From NCBI GenBank assembly GCA_029931535.1, contig JAQPZY010001498.1:1202501-1266500 (forward strand): DNA of 64,000 bases, in the 5' to 3' direction. The translations under genes were made by a program, and so were the position numbers. The stretch's first letter is position 1. The number at the start of each line of letters is the position of its first letter. The DNA comes from Margaritifera margaritifera (lineage: Eukaryota; Mollusca; Bivalvia; Unionida; Margaritiferidae). This document shows positions 55,180 through 64,000 of the stretch, one piece after another. A model generated the notes under the pieces. The model ran no database searches and was not told where the DNA came from. It saw only the letters and a program-made list of their open reading frames with translations.

Positions 55180-56190
55180 CCCACAACAAAGCAATTACTG
55201 TAAAAAAAATAAGTCACAGTGACCTACTTTCCTTGAGGGAGGGGCATAATAACGCAAGGAACATTCTGACCAAGTTCCATGTAGATATCATTCCTATAGT
55301 GAGAGATTTGCCAGGAGGAAAATACATTTACTCTAGGTTAACTGCAAATAACAAAATCATCAGTTTAAAAAAAAATAGATCACAGTGACCAACTTTTACC
55401 CGAGGTTTCTGAATTATGTAAGGAACATCAAGTTCAATAAACACAGCATACCTACAGCTGGAGATCTGCCAGTAAGACAAAGTTCTACACTGTGGAAAAT
55501 GTGTAAATAACAAAAAATCATAAGTGTAAGTAAGTGTAAGAAATATATGTCACTGACACCTATATTTCCCTGGGGTTGTTCAGATTGATGCAAGGAACAA
55601 ACTGACTATTATCCATGTAGATACCATGCCTACGGCTAGAGATTTTCCAGGAGGACAAAACTTTAGTTAACTGGGACTAGGTTGTAAACAAGGTCAATAG
55701 TGTACGAAAAGTAGGTCATTGTGACCAGCTTTCACCTGGGGTGGTTTAGAATGGATGCAAGGAAAACCCTGACCAAATTCCATGAACACAGCATATATAA
55801 GCTGGAGATTTGCCATTAAGACAACACTTTTACACTGGGGTAGCATGTGAACAATAATTAATGCAAGAAAAGAAAAGTAGGGAACTGTGACCAAATCTCC
55901 TTAAGTGATTCATAATGATGCAAGAAACACCCTGAGCAAGTTTCATGAACATACAATGGCTTTATCTGGAGATTTGCATGAAATACAACACTTTTACCAT
56001 TAGATTAACCTTTAATCACTAAGTCATTTGTGCAAAAAAAGTAGGTCACAGTGGCCTATATTCCCCCTGGGGTGGTCCAGAATGATATGAGGAACACCAT
56101 AACTAAGTTCCACAAAGAACTAATGCACAAAACTGGCAGCAGTGGCAGTAAAACAAAACTTGTACACTTAATCTGACTGTGGATGCTTCA
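55180..56190. repeat. Tandem array, ~165-bp units, with TCACAGTGACC palindromes
   Basis: Six diverged units at about 55,205, 55,370, 55,540, 55,705, 55,870 and 56,040. Each has (G)TCAC(A/T)GTGACC, 'CC(T/C)GGGG(T/A)GGT', 'GATGCAAGGAACA', 'CCATG(T/A)A', 'GGAGATTTGCCAG' and 'AAGACAA'. It belongs to the same general class as the arrays at 25.9 and 59.3 kb. Confidence 0.85.
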
Positions 56191-56429
56191 GACACCAACG
56201 GTGCCATCACTGGTGGTATAGCATCGGTCTCATGAATTTCCCACAGGCAAACTAAAGTTCACCACCATTTAATCTAACCCCAAATGAGAGTCCCTGTTTC
56301 AATAATCAATCTTAAAATACCAACTTAATTTTTTAAAAAGACAGACCATTAAATAAGATTTTTTTGCAAGACCTTTTAAATTACATATTTTAAAGTTTTC
56401 TTTTCAAGAGTTGTAAGCTACAACTTAAA

Positions 56430-56935
56430 ACAGATCAGATCTCACTCATTACTGAACCAATTAGGGATCAAATGAACATATATTCCAAATTTAATCAAAC
56501 TCAGATAGAAATACATTCTCCAGAGTGGTAACAAGCTTAGCCAATTGAATGCATGATTATCTCATTAACATGCGTGGATCTTGCTCATTATCATCCAAGA
56601 TCTTGATGATAATAAGCCCATATTGCAAATTTTATCAAAATCGGATCAGAAATAAGGCTTCCTGAATGGTAACAAGCTGAGCCAATCAGATCACCTAATT
56701 AATATCCATGAATTTTGCTCATTATCAAACTCATCTGAGATCCTTATGATATAAGCATACATTCCAAGTTTAATCAAAATCAAATCAGAAATATGGTATC
56801 CAGAGTGGTAACAAGGTTAGCTAGTCAAATGCAAGATCACCTCATTCATATACATGGATCTTGCTCAAACTCATTCAAGATTCTGACGATATAAACCCAT
56901 ATTCCAAGTTTGATTAAATTTCATACTTAACTGGA
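56430..56935. repeat. Tandem array, ~145-bp units, about 3.5 copies
   Basis: Repeated landmarks: CATATTCCAA(A/G)TTT, 'GAGTGGTAACAAG(C/G)TTAGC', 'CATGGATCTTGCTCA' and 'GATC(T/C)T(G/T)ATGATAT', at ~56,480, 56,640, 56,770 and 56,905. Confidence 0.8.
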
Positions 56936-57439
56936 ATCCAGACATCAATCAGAGCACAAAAACTGAACCAACGCTTGAATTTACCAAATTTTAATCTGTA
57001 ACTTCCCTCCCAGTGAGGTGAGAATCATGATCGAGTATATGTCCCTTAATTAAGTCTTGGGAAATATATATAAATTGGGACACCCTTAATTATTTTCAAA
57101 AATAAATTTTTTTACAAAATTGTTTATGGCCTGTAAAAGTTGGCACATGAAATTAGATCAATTTATTCATGTGCTTTAAGTCTTGGGGCACCTTAAACAG
57201 TTTTGTCCTGCTGATCGATTGGCATATTTCATCGATCGTAATTTCATTTTTAAAAAATAAAAATATTTTTAAAAATTACTTCGTGGTTGTTAAGGTACTC
57301 TCATTATGAATTGTTAGATGAAAATGTTATAAATATAATTTGGTTGAAAAATCAATAAATATATTTAAATTTCCCCCGATTTCTTATCATTCTACCTAAT
57401 TCAAATATGGATAATATCACTGGACATGGGGGGAGGGGG

Positions 57440-57625
57440 GGCTGGTTGGTTGGCTGGCTTTTAATGGCACTTTCTTCACGTTATGTGACTATATCATGCC
57501 ATGGAAATGGGAGCTAAATGTCTTTCCCAAGGACACGCTATTCCAGGTTGCTCTGGGTGGTATTGAATCCGCGATCTTTGGATTACGAGTCTGACATTCC
57601 ACCAAATGAGATACCTCGGCTCCAG
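57440..57625 (-). mobile_element. tRNA-derived SINE (copy 3)
   Basis: On the minus strand: a head with TGTCAGACTCGTAATCCAAA, a B-box-like GGATTCAATACCACC, and then the body GTGTCCTTGGGAAAGACATT. Same family as 10.1 and 28.83 kb. It is preceded by a G-rich run (57,429-57,440). Confidence 0.75.
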
Positions 57626-57699
57626 ATTATTTTTTTCAGACCCTGAAACTTCATAGTAAATGAAATCATTTCCTTTAACCAAGAGGCCAAAGTGGGCCT

Positions 57700-58070
57700 G
57701 ACATTGGCTTACATCTGCCTAACAGCCAAATGCAAGAGCAGTTAGCCAAGAAATATAGATCTCAAGGATGCTTTCTGTTGAAATTTCTTCAAATGCTGTG
57801 GAGTGAATATTGTATGAAATTTGTTTACCCCATTTTCTCTATGTTTTGTATCTTCATCCATATTTGATGGCCTTTATACCAGGATGCTTTCAGTCAAAGT
57901 TGGTCATGTTCTCTCTAGCACTTGTTTGAGATTAAATGTTTTTTACTTTTACCAACATGGGCATATTTGATGGTGCATCTGCATCGTTTGAACAAATCTG
58001 AAATGCCTTTAAGGTAAAATGCTTTCTGTCTAACTTGGCAAAATTCCGCTGAACATTTTTCGAGATGAAG
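57700..58070. repeat. Diverged repeats with 'GGATGCTTTCTGTCAAA' core
   Basis: The motif AGGATGCTTTC(A/T)GT(C/T) recurs at 57,766, 57,881, 58,016, 58,674 and 58,822, each followed by a (A)AGTTTGGTCA-like segment; roughly 130-150 bp units, interrupted by fold-back elements. Confidence 0.6.
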
Positions 58071-58075
58071 TTGTT

Positions 58076-58237
58076 AAATAGAGGATCTTACACTAGTGCT
58101 CATTTCAAATGAAATTTATGAAACGAGTCCAATAATAATTTCTATCTTTTGCAAGCTTCCGTGAGCAAAAGATTGAAATTATTTGATTTTTTTCATAAAT
58201 TTTGCTTGAAATGAGCACAAATGTAAGACTCTATTTA
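58076..58237. mobile_element. Fold-back MITE with ~78-bp arms
   Basis: The left arm AATAGAGGATCTTACACTAG TGCTCATTTCA... pairs with the right arm ...TGAAATGAGCACAAATGTAA GACTCTATTT; the turn is near 58,150-58,165 (CTTTTGCAAGCTTCCGTGAG). The arms are ~85% complementary over nearly the full length. Confidence 0.8.
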
Positions 58238-58254
58238 TTGTATGATGAAAAATA

Positions 58255-58395
58255 CTACTGTATATACTCGTGTAAAACCCGATACCAACTGCAAACTGCA
58301 TAGACCCAGATCTGACGTTGCATAATGCACCGGCAGATCAGGGTCTATGTTTTGTTTGCATTTGGACGTGGCTTATACACAAGTATACACGGTAA
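58255..58395. mobile_element. Fold-back element with TACTGTATATACTCGTGTA tips
   Basis: The left tip TACTGTATATACTCGTGTA is inverted at the right as TACACAAGTATACACGGTA; the inner parts GCATAGACCCAGATCT and AGATCAGGGTCTATG also pair. A fragment of the same family is at 30,408-30,470. Confidence 0.7.
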
Positions 58396-59295
58396 TTTTA
58401 TTTGACTAAACCATAAAATTGTGTAGTGAAATGACTTTGAAATACATTTGGATGCCTCGGTCATGATGCCTTTCCTTTGCATGCATTATGATGTCATTTG
58501 TGATGTCATGAGGTATTACTAAACAGTTTACATATACACAAATTAGGATACAAGTATATTAACAAAAATAACACAGTAATCATGTGATAAATGGTTCTCT
58601 AGTTTTAATCACAGCAGTCATATTTCATGGTGGATTGGCATCACTTGTAAAATTTGAAAACCCTTCTTGCCAAGATGCTTTCTGTCAAATTTAGTCAAAT
58701 TTTGTCAAGTGCTTCTGAAGAAGTCATTAAAGATTGTTTGTTTCTTTTTTTAGTAACAGTGGCCATATTTATGGGGGGTTGATTTGATCATTTGTACAAA
58801 TTGAAAGCTCTTCATGCAAGGATGCTCTCTGCCAAATTTGGTTAAAATCAACAGCGGTTTTTGAAAAGTTTAACATAGCAAATGTTGATGGATGATGAAC
58901 ACCACATGCCTGATGCAAGGCCATGCAATAATCTCACATGGGCATATGATCAGATGAGTTAAAGAATAGAAAATAAAAGGCGCCTGACATGGTAAGTCAA
59001 AGTTAAGTTATAAAAAAAAATGGTAATCTTAAGAAAGGAACACTTTGTAAATAGAGAATAAGGTTGACGATCATGGCCCATGGTGTTTTTTAACTTATTA
59101 CACTAGATACTCTTTGTTTACCTTTAAATGCATGTGTTGATCTCACAACCTAACATCTGTGATGTCTGTGGCATATTTAGTCATTTTACAATTTTAAAAA
59201 TGATAATGTGAATACTATAAGACAAGAATCACTAAACCAACAGCAGCACATTTGATGTAGCCAATAATATACAGACAGGTATGGAAGAAATCACA
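58396..59295. other. Non-coding stretch
   Basis: Diverged copies of the 57.7-kb repeat at 58,670 and 58,820; otherwise nothing recognised. Confidence 0.4.
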
Positions 59296-59299
59296 AAAA

Positions 59300-60030
59300 T
59301 CACTTGAGCATGATAATTAGGTCACAGTGACCTACTTTGGGTATAGTTGATTTACTCTCCTTGAAATGCATGCACATAGTCATAAGTGTAGGTGAAATAG
59401 GGTCAAACATGTTGAAAAGATGTAGCAAATAAACAGCTAAGAATTCAAAAGTCACCCAAGACTAAACATTAAGTCACAGTGACCTAATTTTGGTATGGTT
59501 AAGTAACTCCCCTTGAGATGCATCCACATATCAATTTTCATGTGTAGGTAAAACTGGGTCCAATATGTTGAGTGTGTAACTAACTGATAGCTGAAAAAAT
59601 ACAAAATTCACTCAAGCATGTAAATTAGCTCACAGTGACATAGTTTTGCAATGGTGGAGTTCATCTCACAAAAATGCATCCACATTCCAATTTTCGTGAA
59701 GGTGAAAAAGGGTCTAAGATCTTGAGTGTGTACCAAACAAACAACTGAAAACAGAAAGTCACTCATGTAAATTAGGTCACAGTGACCTAGTTTTGGTATG
59801 GTTGAGTTATTCTCCTTGGGATGCATCCACATACCACTTTTTATAAGTCTGGGTGAAGTATGGTTCAAGATATTGATGGTGTTGCAAAAAAAGCAGATGA
59901 AAATATAACATTGACTTAAGTATATAATTTGTGTCACATTGGCCTACTTTTGGTATGGTTGAATTACACTCCTTGAGCTGTGTCTGCATATCAAACTTCA
60001 CGAGTGTAGGTGTAATACGATCCATTATAT
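59300..60030. repeat. Tandem array, ~152-bp units, with perfect AGGTCAnnnTGACCT sites
   Basis: Five units start at about 59,319, 59,470, 59,628, 59,774 and 59,932. Landmarks: (G)GTCACAGTGACCTA, 'TTTTGGTATGGTTGA', 'CTCCTTG(A/G)GATGCAT', 'GTGTAGGT(G/A)AAA' and 'AAACAAACA'. 59,319-59,333 and 59,774-59,788 are perfect AGGTCACAGTGACCT. Confidence 0.9.
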
Positions 60031-61140
60031 TAACATTATAATGAACAAACAAACAAGCAGGCAAATAAATATACATAAGAATGTACTATACATAAACAAA
60101 CTGTAAAAATTATATATCCCCTACAAATTTAGTTGGTGAGGGGATAGAAATCGGAAAAATTTGCCTGTTGTCATACCTACATGAGAATAAATGTGGCTGT
60201 ATGGTGTTCATGTATATATATTGAGATTAAACATCACAAAAGCTCTATCACGTACATAAACCAATTTATAAACCACAAGATTTTAATACTCCACAACTGT
60301 AGAAAAATCAATTGCCCAGACACTTGGGACAAGTTGAAAAATCTGCAGACCAAGTGCACTTCACCATGAGCATTCCCAGCTAGGCAAACCTTTATCTAGT
60401 GATATATTTATATGTGCTTCCTCTCTAGATAACATCTGTGACTGTCAGTACTCTTGGGATTGTAATCAGCTGTTTAATCTTGATGATTGCTATAAACAAC
60501 AAACTTGTGTTCATTACCTGCATCCGAGTTGTTACCAAAAAGGTGTACCCTAAAATGTCACTCAGTATCACATTAATAATACTGAAAGAACAATACCACA
60601 TATATTCTGGGAATGCATTTTCATCAACTGAATATTTGATGAATCAGTCTTTGATTTGGAAGAAACTCGTTTCAATTGTGTAAACCAGTGGTCTTTCTCT
60701 TATGGTGAATCCTATAAAAGCACTCCAGTTACACACTGATTGCAGACAAATAAACACCAAGTTACTGACATTCTTTTGTCATTTATAAAATTAAAAATAC
60801 ATGAAATATACACTTATTCTGTATCTATTTTACATTATGTTAAATATAAAGACACTAAAATATGAAATTGTCAGTGACTTAATTGAAACTGATTTTAGTA
60901 CCAGATTGCCTAAAATAGGATCAGTTCATTAGTTAAGTAATTTTCATGTTGCGTGGAAATGTATACTTTCTTTAGAAGTATATTGTTGCAAACTGAAAGT
61001 AAACACCCTACACAAGGTTGATGATCTACACTTGACACCTGAATGAAGAATGAGGACTGTCTGTCTGATCATTCAATTTTAAGCTGAGATAATCCTTTGC
61101 TTTATTTTTTTTTTACAGTTAATTGAATAGGTGTTCTCAT
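60031..61140. other. Non-coding stretch
   Basis: No gene supported; short frames (60,181-60,369; 60,438-60,683) lack signatures. Confidence 0.4.
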
Positions 61141-61147
61141 GATCATG

Positions 61148-61500
61148 CAAACAAACTTGTTGCCCAACACTTTGTTTTGTTTTAGGAACACAAATAAACT
61201 TTTTGCCTAACACTTTGTTCTGTTTTAGGAACACAAACAAATGTGTTGCCCAACACTTTGTTCTGTTTTAGGAGCACAAACAAACTTGTTGCCCAACACC
61301 TTGTTCTGTTTTATGAACACAAACAAATGTGTTGCCCAACACCCTGTTTTGTTTTAGGAACACAAATCAACTTGTTCCCAATGTTTTGTTCTGCTATAGA
61401 AACACAAACAAACGTGTTCCCAATGTTTTGTTCTGATTTAGGAACACAAACGAACTTGTTCCCAATGTTTTGTTTTGCTTTAGGAACACAAAACAAAATT
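61148..61500. repeat. 44/41-bp tandem repeat, about 8 units
   Basis: Units TTTAGGAACACAAACAAACT + TGTTGCCCAACACTTTGTTC (44 bp) in the first half; the last four units are shorter (GTTCCCAATGTTTTGTTCTG). The change in period marks two sub-arrays. Open frames on either strand here are repeat artefacts. Confidence 0.9.
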
Positions 61501-61538
61501 ACAAAAAATGGGCAGTAAGTTGATGGATAAACTGTAAC

Positions 61539-61539
<1 letters not shown>

Positions 61540-61584
<45 letters not shown>

Positions 61585-61592
61585 TTAATAAT
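61540..61592. repeat. (ATA)n microsatellite
   Basis: About 50 bp of AAT/TAA trinucleotides. Confidence 0.95.
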
Positions 61593-62555
61593 AAAAGTAA
61601 TAACAACAACAATAACCAATGCCACCAAGGGACAAAGCAATATGTATTGTCCTCTTGTTTATTACAGATAAAGTAATTGTACTTTTTTCAAAATCTTGGA
61701 TTGAAATCATGTGAAGATAGTACCTCCAAACTGAAGCTTGAAAAATATACTTAAAAGCTGCAATGTCTGTATTTTTTTGTTCCAATATTTCTTGCTGAAA
61801 TTCACTCAATCTCTCTCACTTCCATAAATAGAACCTTTCACATATTTACAGTGATAATCATGCACTCTGTATTGATATTGAAGCAAATTAGTGCCAATGA
61901 GGTGGAATGCTCAATCAGTGAAGTTTTCTCATGACTAGCTATTTTCATTTATGTGCATCCCTACCAGATCTATCTTGTAAACAAATTGTATTTTAAAACG
62001 ATCATTCCGAGGTGAAATCATGTCTTGATTGACATAGCCCATGGTTGTTGCCAATGTATTTATGTTCATTTTTGTATTCTACCATTCTCTTTGACTATTT
62101 GTACCTTTGAAAATCCCCCTAGGGACTGAAGTAATTAAGAACTCTGAAAATTCTGTGGGAATAAATCTGCTTGAAACTAATTTGTTAACCAATGTTATAA
62201 AAAAATTTGTAAAAGGGCTGATTCATGCGAGTGAAATAGAATGCGTAGATTTCAGTCAGTTCTAAACTTATAAAAAATTTCTAGACTACAGCTTTAAGAT
62301 AAAGATCCTCCAAAATTTCAAGCTGGCATACTGAAAATAAAATGGGGCAATATTAGGATAATTGTGTTTAGTGCATGAAATAAAATCCATTATATATGGA
62401 GACAATTTTTGCTAGATAAGTGGATTTCTTTGCTGGGAAAGTAACATTTATTTCTACATGTCCAGTGGACAAGTGATAAAAAATGCAATTTTTCTAGCCC
62501 TGTGCCATACACACAATTTACAACTATCATCTAAAACTGGAGAAAACTAACGTAA
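61593..62555. other. Non-coding stretch, possibly downstream of the dispanin-type gene
   Basis: No gene; AT-rich. It lies beyond the likely 3' UTR of the minus-strand gene at the right end. Confidence 0.35.
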
Positions 62556-62559
62556 AAAA

Positions 62560-62581
62560 CAATATATATATATATATATAT
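62560..62581. repeat. Short (AT)n
   Basis: About 20 bp of AT. Confidence 0.85.
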
Positions 62582-62586
62582 TTATT
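62581..62586 (-). promoter_or_regulatory. Candidate polyadenylation signal for the dispanin-type gene
   Basis: TTTATT on the plus strand is AATAAA on the minus strand, about 530 bp after the stop codon. It is the first clear signal found in the AT-rich downstream region. Weak evidence; a nearer variant signal may be used. Confidence 0.25.
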
Positions 62587-63117
62587 CTAATAATATTATT
62601 TTATAAGCATGATAGTACAGTCTATTCTTTGTATCTATACCACCAAGATAAAATTGGTCCATAAATAGTAAGGTTTGAAATCTAACTTTATATTGTTGAT
62701 CTCCATCAAAACCATTTTGAGGTATGATGGAGTTTATCTTAATAAGACCACACTGTTGCTTATTTAGGTTAAAAACTCTTAATAAAAAAGCACAACAAAT
62801 TTCAAAATTACAATAGAACAGGTAGTATATACACAAATTTCTACAGAAGCCAGAATATCTGAGCTTATTTAAATATTACAGTGGTCCTATCCCCTTATGC
62901 AATAAAAATGTGGCCTTATAAAAGGGGTGAACTCTTAGGAGGGGGACATTGTGATTGAAATACACTATTTTGGTGTCAGGCAAGGTGGACTCTCTCGCAA
63001 GAAGGGGAACACTTTGGTCATTTCACAGTAATTTGTGCATCTCAAATCAACTGATCTATTTAAAAAAAAGTTTTGGTTGCTACAATGATTGCCCCTGCAG
63101 TACTAATCTGATTAAAC

Positions 63118-63285
63118 TCAGTAGTACTTGTTGGCGGAAGCAATCTCAACATTGACACCCACAATGATGCAGACAACAACAATGGACAGAATTCCTGCGA
63201 TTATGCTGATGTTGCTCAACATATGAGCAGATTGGGAACTGGCTTGAGCACCAGCGATGTCTCCCCGGGCAAGAGCCTGTCTGGC
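63118..63285 (-). CDS. 3' exon of a CD225/dispanin-type two-pass membrane protein
   Basis: The minus strand shows ...TTTTGTCTTCCAG|GCCAGACAG, a good splice acceptor, opening 55 codons to TGA 63,118-63,120. The peptide starts ARQALARGDIAGAQASSQSA and continues with a ~23-residue hydrophobic helix (ISIIAGILSIVVVCIIVGVN) and a short polar tail. An 'AR.A...GD..GA...S..A' cytoplasmic loop followed by a second TM helix is the C-terminal half of the CD225/dispanin family (IFITM, PRRT, SYNDIG relatives), small membrane proteins of the plasma or endosomal membrane. The first TM exon must lie beyond the right edge. The phase-0 start and higher GC support a real host exon. This is the only convincing host gene in the window. 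Confidence 0.75.
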   Translation of the reverse strand, partial: ARQALARGDIAGAQASSQSAHMLSNISIIAGILSIVVVCIIVGVNVEIASANKYY

Positions 63286-63776
63286 CTGGAAGACAAAACA
63301 CATCATTACATTTGTACAAGAATACTTTTAAAATGTATCCTTCGACACTCTGGGCTGACGAACTCCACTTCTCTACATTCAACAGCCCTGGGAACATCGA
63401 CTGGCAATGCCTCCGTTTACATAAATATTATTAAGATGATGTAGAAAACTGATTAGCCAATTAGATGCTTTATAGCAAACTCACTTGTTTTTCAGTAAGA
63501 TTTAAAGCAAGAGGCCCAAGTGGGCCTAATATATCTCCCGTTGGTGGTTGACAAACGTCAGTTTGTGAGTGTAAATTCACAAACATATTGGAATTGTAGA
63601 GTATAGAAACTATAGAGAGGAAAGCAAACTTAGAGCACCATATATATAGTCAAACCTTTTGATAGCATTCACCCATCGTAAAAGGCCAAACTGGCCTTTG
63701 TACACAGGTGACTTCTGTATGCAAATTCATCTTTCAAACTTGGTTTATGAACAAATGCCATGTACCCTATACCATT

Positions 63777-63810
<34 letters not shown>

Positions 63811-64000
63811 TAATATTATTAACAGATTAAGTTTAGTGCTTATGCAACAAAATCATCAAATACATATATATGTTGTTCTCTCCCAAACTTGTGTTTTCTC
63901 CACACAAGATCACTGTATCCTGTGAACTTTAATCTATCCTAAAAATTAAATCATCACCGATTCTTAAAATAATCACTGATCTTCATTTTGTGCACTATGA
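63286..64000. other. Intron of the dispanin-type gene, with (AAT)n
   Basis: No second exon is visible to the right edge. (AAT)n / (TTA)n repeats at 63,778-63,822 form a small inverted array. Confidence 0.5.

Noticed and set aside
61311..61640. 109-codon minus-strand frame with poly-Ile
   Set aside because: Translation of the tandem array and the (AAT)n repeat.

Overview
This is an AT-rich, intron- and repeat-rich eukaryotic window, most likely from a marine invertebrate and plausibly a mollusc. The evidence is the dense ~140-165 bp tandem arrays carrying TGACCT-type half sites, tRNA-derived SINEs, fold-back MITEs, several decayed Polinton/Maverick (adintovirus-like) elements, and a single clear host exon, of the CD225/dispanin type, at the right end. 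The species call is inference. No bacterial operons, rRNA genes, stand-alone tRNA genes or CRISPR arrays are visible.

Left part (1-25 kb): a possible coding exon is cut by the left edge. At 5.1-9.7 kb lies an element with ~220 bp terminal inverted repeats and a 5-bp flanking duplication (ACTCT). It holds minus-strand relics of a protein-primed DNA polymerase B and of a probable capsid protein. At 13-16.5 kb there are LINE relics (a CCHC ORF1 and a reverse-transcriptase C-terminus) around a polymerase B fragment. At 17.5-24.9 kb, fragments of a second Polinton lineage appear: two copies of the major capsid protein N-terminus, a nearly complete but frameshifted capsid protein, a FtsK/HerA packaging ATPase and a minus-strand polymerase B fragment with an intact DTDS motif.

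Middle (25-32 kb): tandem repeats, an inverted pair of ~200-bp satellite-like blocks, a SINE and an ~870-bp solo-LTR-like element.

Main element (about 32.7-48.9 kb): a long, nearly collinear Polinton relic. In order it holds unidentified genes; minus-strand membrane/basic genes; a minus-strand fibre-like protein with a discoidin-like tip; the packaging ATPase; a coiled-coil protein; a beta-rich penton-like protein; basic minor virion proteins; the double-jelly-roll major capsid protein; two paralogous minor virion proteins; an adenain-type protease; a zinc-ribbon/PLA2/integrase fusion; DNA polymerase B; and a minus-strand HNH/NUMOD homing-endonuclease-like relic. Together these are a virion-forming module plus a replication/integration module. 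All are broken by stops and frameshifts, several key catalytic residues are changed, and a solo LTR (44,749-45,592) has split the polymerase gene, so the element looks dead.

Right part (49-64 kb): a minus-strand zinc-knuckle gag/ORF1-like gene with one frameshift and one stop, fold-back MITEs, microsatellites, a third SINE and long tandem arrays (55-61.5 kb), several with perfect AGGTCAnnnTGACCT palindromes. The last kilobase carries the 3' exon of a dispanin-type two-pass membrane protein on the minus strand.
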